From Acanthaster planci (Eukaryota > Echinodermata > Asteroidea > Valvatida > Acanthasteridae): 64,000 nt of DNA. The notes beneath the pieces were generated by a model. The model saw only the letters and a program-made list of their open reading frames with translations. It was not told the origin of the DNA and searched no databases. The stretch's first letter is position 1. The number at the start of each line of letters is the position of its first letter. Made by a program: the position numbers and the translations under genes. Location of the stretch: NCBI RefSeq assembly GCF_001949145.1, contig NW_019091367.1, positions 2,088,189-2,152,188 of the forward strand, in the 5' to 3' direction. Positions 60,801 through 64,000 of the stretch are shown one piece after another.

Positions 60801-62727
60801 TGTACATGAAGCCATGCATACCTTATGCATACTTCGTGTACACGGACATGTACATCTGAGAAATCCATTCACTGTGCATGTAAGTATATGTATTGGCAGC
60901 GAAAAAGGCACGACATCCAGGAAGTTTCATTGAAAAAAAAAGGAAAACAAAAAGAGGAAGGCAGGGAAAAGGGCATGTTTATTTTCACTCAGCGTCGAGT
61001 CATTTGACAGTAAATTCTGGAACACTGGAGCTTGGGATGAATAACATGTCGGCTCCATTTATAATGCAATAGATATGATACAGATCAAGCTATGCAGCCC
61101 ATGAACATGCATAAAGTACATGTATATTGACAGTATACATGTATAAAATGTTACCAACTACATTGTACATGTACATGTACATGTAATGTACGTGTACATG
61201 TGAATACACCCTTTCTGTACATGTACATCCTCACTGTACAAGTGCACATGTACCGTTACCATCTGTACATACATGCACTTACAGATATGTATATAAAATG
61301 TATTAGGAAAACTACGTTTTGAAAGATCGAACTGTATCATGATGCACTTGACACTGCATGAAATTACCCCAAAAAAGGTGCTAAATTTAGGACGGAAAGA
61401 AAACCATTTTGTTGAATTGGCCTTGACATTGCTGCTGGTAGATTTTATACAGTACTTTCATGCAACTGCTGTTGTTGGAAATGCTCTGCTCGCATGCAAG
61501 TACATGTACGGAACACCAGATTTTTATTTCATTGGTTGTGGGAGGCAACTACAGCAAGCAGTGGGAGGTGTACATGTACGTCACGCAGTCAGAATCCATG
61601 GGGAGTGGGACTATTACCAACAGTCACTCATTATCGCAAAGCTAATACACAAATAAAAGATTTGAATAACTGGTTGTTGGAAAGTCGACTTGCTTTTCCT
61701 CTGAGCTAGGAAAGTACAGAAATTCAACCAAGTAGTGACAAGCGCTCCGATTCATAAAGTCTGGGTCTGCAAGTTAAGTTAGAATCGGCTCTGAACAAAA
61801 AGTTAGATCAAAGAGCAAGCTGTTTATGTTGTCTGAAGATAATTAGGCAAAAAACATGCAACCAACAGAACTGAAAATGCGAGTTATTTGTTTTATTCTG
61901 GTTTTTGGTTGGGTTATTTTGCACGGGCCATAGTGTGGCTTACCCCTATCCTTAGCTTTCAATGGGTCACCGCTCTGACGGATTTTCTCCATTAGGTCAT
62001 CGGCAACAAATGAAAGCATTTCCCCCTGGCGTGTCACCGTACCGTGCAGCGAGAGCGATCCCGAGGCCGACCCGGCTGGCTCCCCCCGTGGTGATTCGGC
62101 GGTGCTGCTGCTGCTGGTGCTGTTTGGTGACACTGCGGAGGAGGTGGAGTGCGCCCGGCGCTCCTTGGGCCGCACGCTGCTGGCGCCGCCCACCACGGGC
62201 TGGGCGTGGACTGGGTTGGTGCTGGTGTCGGCCTCTGACTTGGAGCGGAACCGGGTGGGCGTGAGAGGTGAGTCAGCCACATAGTGGACCGGGTAGCCGC
62301 CGGGCGGCCACGCCCCTGGAGATCCCACGGGCAGTCTTAGATCGTGATCAACACCTGCTGTGCTGCTGGCGGGACTACTGCACCCCGATCCTGCTGTGCG
62401 GACAATGTCAGCCTGATTATGCTGTTCACTGTCTTCATTGTCTCCGCACAAGTCCACTTTCTTTGTTCCAGTCTCACACTGTTCACATAAATGTAAATGG
62501 GTCTTTTCCCCTTCCTTGTTGGCATCATTCACCGAATCATCAACTCTGCCTTTCGGCTGGTTATTCTCCTCCACAGCGTCACGTTGATCCGCCAGTGCAT
62601 CTTTGGTTTGATCTTCGTTAGAATCAGTGACTTCAGAGGGATTCCCACGTTGTCTTTGGTCTTTCTCAACACCACCTTCATCTGCAATATTTGGTCCCAA
62701 TGTCTCTGCTTCGGCCATCTTCAACAT
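54879..62727 (-). CDS. BORCS6: BORCS6, BLOC-one-related complex subunit 6 (lyspersin; 5 exons, about 397 aa)
   Basis: Exons on the minus strand are 61944-62727, 57688-57887, 56376-56459, 55496-55572 and 54879-54927, in phase throughout. Human BORCS6 is 357 aa. BORC sits on the lysosome surface, recruits Arl8 and drives kinesin-dependent outward movement of lysosomes. The first half (1-225) is low-complexity, acidic then Ser/Pro-rich. Family similarity starts at GTVTRQGEMLSFVADDL near 229-245. It resumes with IPPVDPTALADIEKHS (about 293-308), the helical HTQTYRDAVD segment in exon 3 and the YALIARCEEL segment in exon 4. It ends in KRLLEEMESVCK, matching the conserved C-terminus encoded by the 49-nt last exon. 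The start is either 62727 (MLKMAEAE) or 62718 (MAEAE). Intron 1 is 4 kb. A tRNA-like repeat abuts the exon 3 acceptor. Confidence 0.9.
56467..56550 (+). repeat. tRNA-derived SINE segment, copy 1
   Basis: The sequence contains a Pol III B-box-like GGTTCGAGTCCCACC, preceded by ATCTGTACTGGTGAACACGA and followed by GGGGTTTTTCGCAAGCTCT. It matches the minus strand of 59597-59702 along this whole order. It lies directly upstream of the BORCS6 exon 3 acceptor, in intron 2 and antisense to the gene. The A-box half seen in copy 2 is missing, so this copy is truncated. Confidence 0.65.
59534..59745. mobile_element. Inverted-repeat element with a tRNA-like core
   Basis: The ends carry an inverted repeat of about 38 bp: the left includes AACAGGTTTTGCCCTTACCC (59546-59565) and the right (59716-59735) is its exact inverted copy. 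Between them lies the tRNA-like segment 59597-59702. The element is in BORCS6 intron 1. Confidence 0.7.
59597..59702 (-). repeat. tRNA-derived SINE segment, copy 2
   Basis: On the minus strand it begins with an A-box-like TGGTCGAGTGGTTAAG, continues through an ATCTGCACTAGTAAGCAGGA segment and reaches a B-box-like GTGCAAGTCCCACC, then TTTTTTTCGCAAGCTCT. The spacing resembles a class II-like tRNA body. The arms are not complementary enough for me to call a functional tRNA, so a SINE head is preferred. Confidence 0.65.
60183..60380. mobile_element. MITE-like element with CAGTGGCG ends
   Basis: The left end reads CAGTGGCGAAGCTAC. The right end is GTGGCTACACCACTG, its inverted counterpart with few differences. 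The interior is G-rich with a GGGGGGGGGCATGTGCCCCC inner palindrome. CAGTGGCG-type ends are known from hAT-like elements, but I do not assign a family. It lies in BORCS6 intron 1. Confidence 0.5.
61158..61260. repeat. TGTACATG-rich simple repeat
   Basis: Overlapping palindromic TGTACATG units are repeated, broken by AATGTACG and similar variants. The same motif is scattered singly across the window. It lies in BORCS6 intron 1 and has no coding meaning. Confidence 0.7.
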
Positions 62728-62814
62728 GCCTTGAACAAAGGGTAAAAGATGGACATATAAGACTAGTCAAAATGTCAACTACTATCTGTTAAGGTGTAGA
62801 GGTGGTAGCAAATC

Positions 62815-62942
62815 AATTATTGCAAGTCCAAGTCGAGTCACAAGTCATTTTTTGCATGTCTAAGCTAAGTCACAAGTCGTTTGGTCAAGTCACAAGTCCC
62901 GTCATTTGATCACAGGTCAAGTCAAGTCCAATTTCAAGACAA
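62815..62942. repeat. AAGTCACAAGTC degenerate tandem repeat
   Basis: Units such as AAGTCGAGTCACAAGTCA, AAGTCACAAGTC and GGTCAAGTCAAGTCC recur. The same unit reappears at 63245, after an interruption of about 300 bp that ends in an A-run. Similar units occur at 14175-14365. Confidence 0.6.
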
Positions 62943-62949
62943 TATGGTC

Positions 62950-63240
62950 CAAACACAATTTCATTTCATTTTTATTATTTCGCAGGTCAATACAATAAAA
63001 TGACAACCCAAAAAAAGCGCCCCTGCCGGATTGCTAATAAGTTAACCTAATAACTATCTGGTAGCTCTCTAGGCACATTTACAAAGTAACAAGACAGAAA
63101 GAAAAAAGCTAGAAACATACAGACAAACAATTATAAAATAGAATACAGGATAATAATTTAAAACATACACTAGACACTCTGACAAACAGGAAACAAAAAA
63201 AAATTACAACATTATAAACACTCAACCCTAGAAAAAAAAA
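62950..63240 (-). mobile_element. Probable LINE-tail insertion
   Basis: Read on the minus strand, the left edge ends in a TATTGACCTGCGAAATAA then AAATGAAATGAAATT pattern, often seen at the 3' end of invertebrate non-LTR elements. The insertion seems to split the AAGTCACAAGTC repeat, with the right edge at an A-run near 63228-63243. No ORF is left. The class is uncertain. Confidence 0.35.
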
Positions 63241-63857
63241 AAAAGCAAGTCACAAGTCTTTTTGGTGTTGAAACAGCATCCTTTTGCTATTTATGCTTTA
63301 CAAGTACACAGGGCTATATACATGTATGTACAAATAGGATGGAGAGGGGGGTTGGGGAGAGTTGAAAGACGGTAGACTTGCAGCTGTGCACCATCCACAG
63401 TACTTAGACTGAGATGCCCCCGTGACATTGTTCAGTATGTAAACACACAATTTTACATGTATGTACAATACAGCAGCGGGTTTAGCTCTATAGAATACCA
63501 AAGAAGTGAATACATCACAGGCACAAAATTATGTGTGTAAAAGGCATTAGTGTGAGAATCAGCACATGACCCATGTGTGAGTATACTCCATGTGTTAGTA
63601 TGGCATTTACCAGTTTATATATTTATAACATCACACTTCAGTACTCTATAATGTAAGTACAATACAGTGCTCAGCAAGTCTACAACATTATCAGCTCTAT
63701 CACGTACATGTATGTACGTACAAATTCCTGTCACCCACAGATGAAAGCCACGCTGTGATTGGTCCAATTTGTTTCCATTCCAAAGACCAATCATAACTCA
63801 GCTTTCATTTGGATGGGGTTAGGAAAACAAAAGGAAAAGATAGGAGCTGTGTTACAA

Positions 63858-64000
63858 TTGGTCAATCTATCTCACACATCTGACAGTTATTGAGACTATT
63901 TAGGCTGATTTTCTATAGTTTGGATGGGCAAAATGCTAAAGAATTTCACCATTTTAATGAGGATAAGGTGAATAATCCTCCCCATCTGACATCCAACTTC
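63858..64000. repeat. Interspersed repeat shared with 47178-47397, copy 2 (cut by the window end)
   Basis: It carries GATTTTCTATAGTTTGG, AAATGCTAAAGAATTTCACC and AATAATCCTCCCCATCTGAC in the order seen at 47178-47397. The last visible bases still match, so the repeat continues past 64000. Confidence 0.6.

Larger units (their letters stand above)
62728..64000. other. BORCS6 upstream region and window end
   Basis: Upstream flank of BORCS6 on the minus strand. A CTTTGTTCAAG sequence before the first ATG could be an acceptor of a 5' UTR intron. The stretch holds AAGTCACAAGTC repeats, a probable LINE tail and a repeat that runs off the window. No exon was recognised. Confidence 0.5.

Overview
This window is eukaryotic genomic DNA. 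Its genes are split into many small exons with GT-AG introns, it is full of short transposon remnants, and it has two assembly gaps (runs of N at 10760-11042 and 26506-27324). The recurrent TGTACATG and TAGGCCTA motifs, together with the gene complement (BAP1, EBP, BORCS6, an invertebrate-type flavin monooxygenase), suggest a marine invertebrate deuterostome. An echinoderm is my best guess, but this is inference and not a species call.

Layout. Positions 1-7.7 kb hold no gene I can support, only a MITE-like repeat. A complete 11-exon BAP1 deubiquitinase gene (738 aa) lies on the minus strand at 7744-20602. From 22.2 to 42.2 kb there is a cluster of emopamil-binding-protein (EBP, sterol delta8-delta7 isomerase) genes: EBP-A (minus, 22245-24198), an orphan EBP first exon called B (minus, 25480-25792), EBP-C (plus, 30162-34994) and EBP-D (minus, 39700-42174). 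A, C and D can each be assembled into a full four-exon frame of 237, 234 and 233 aa. From 42.2 to 48.7 kb there are only repeats. A four-exon flavin-containing monooxygenase (431 aa) is on the plus strand at 48702-51903. A five-exon BORCS6 gene (about 397 aa) is on the minus strand at 54879-62727. The last 1.3 kb is repeats.

Every splice model was built by hand: reading phase is kept across all joins and the protein matches the family on both sides of each join. The catalytic residues expected for each enzyme are present.

The genes do not form an operon. BAP1 is a nuclear chromatin deubiquitinase, BORCS6 is a lysosome-positioning subunit, and the FMO is a soluble-type oxygenase. The most notable system is the EBP cluster. 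A local multiplication of the enzyme that makes delta7 sterols would fit starfish or sea cucumbers, whose membranes are rich in delta7 sterols, and it includes a possible alternative first exon. The non-coding DNA holds several two- or three-copy repeat families, a tRNA-like SINE segment enclosed by inverted repeats, and MITEs lying against EBP and BORCS6 splice sites.
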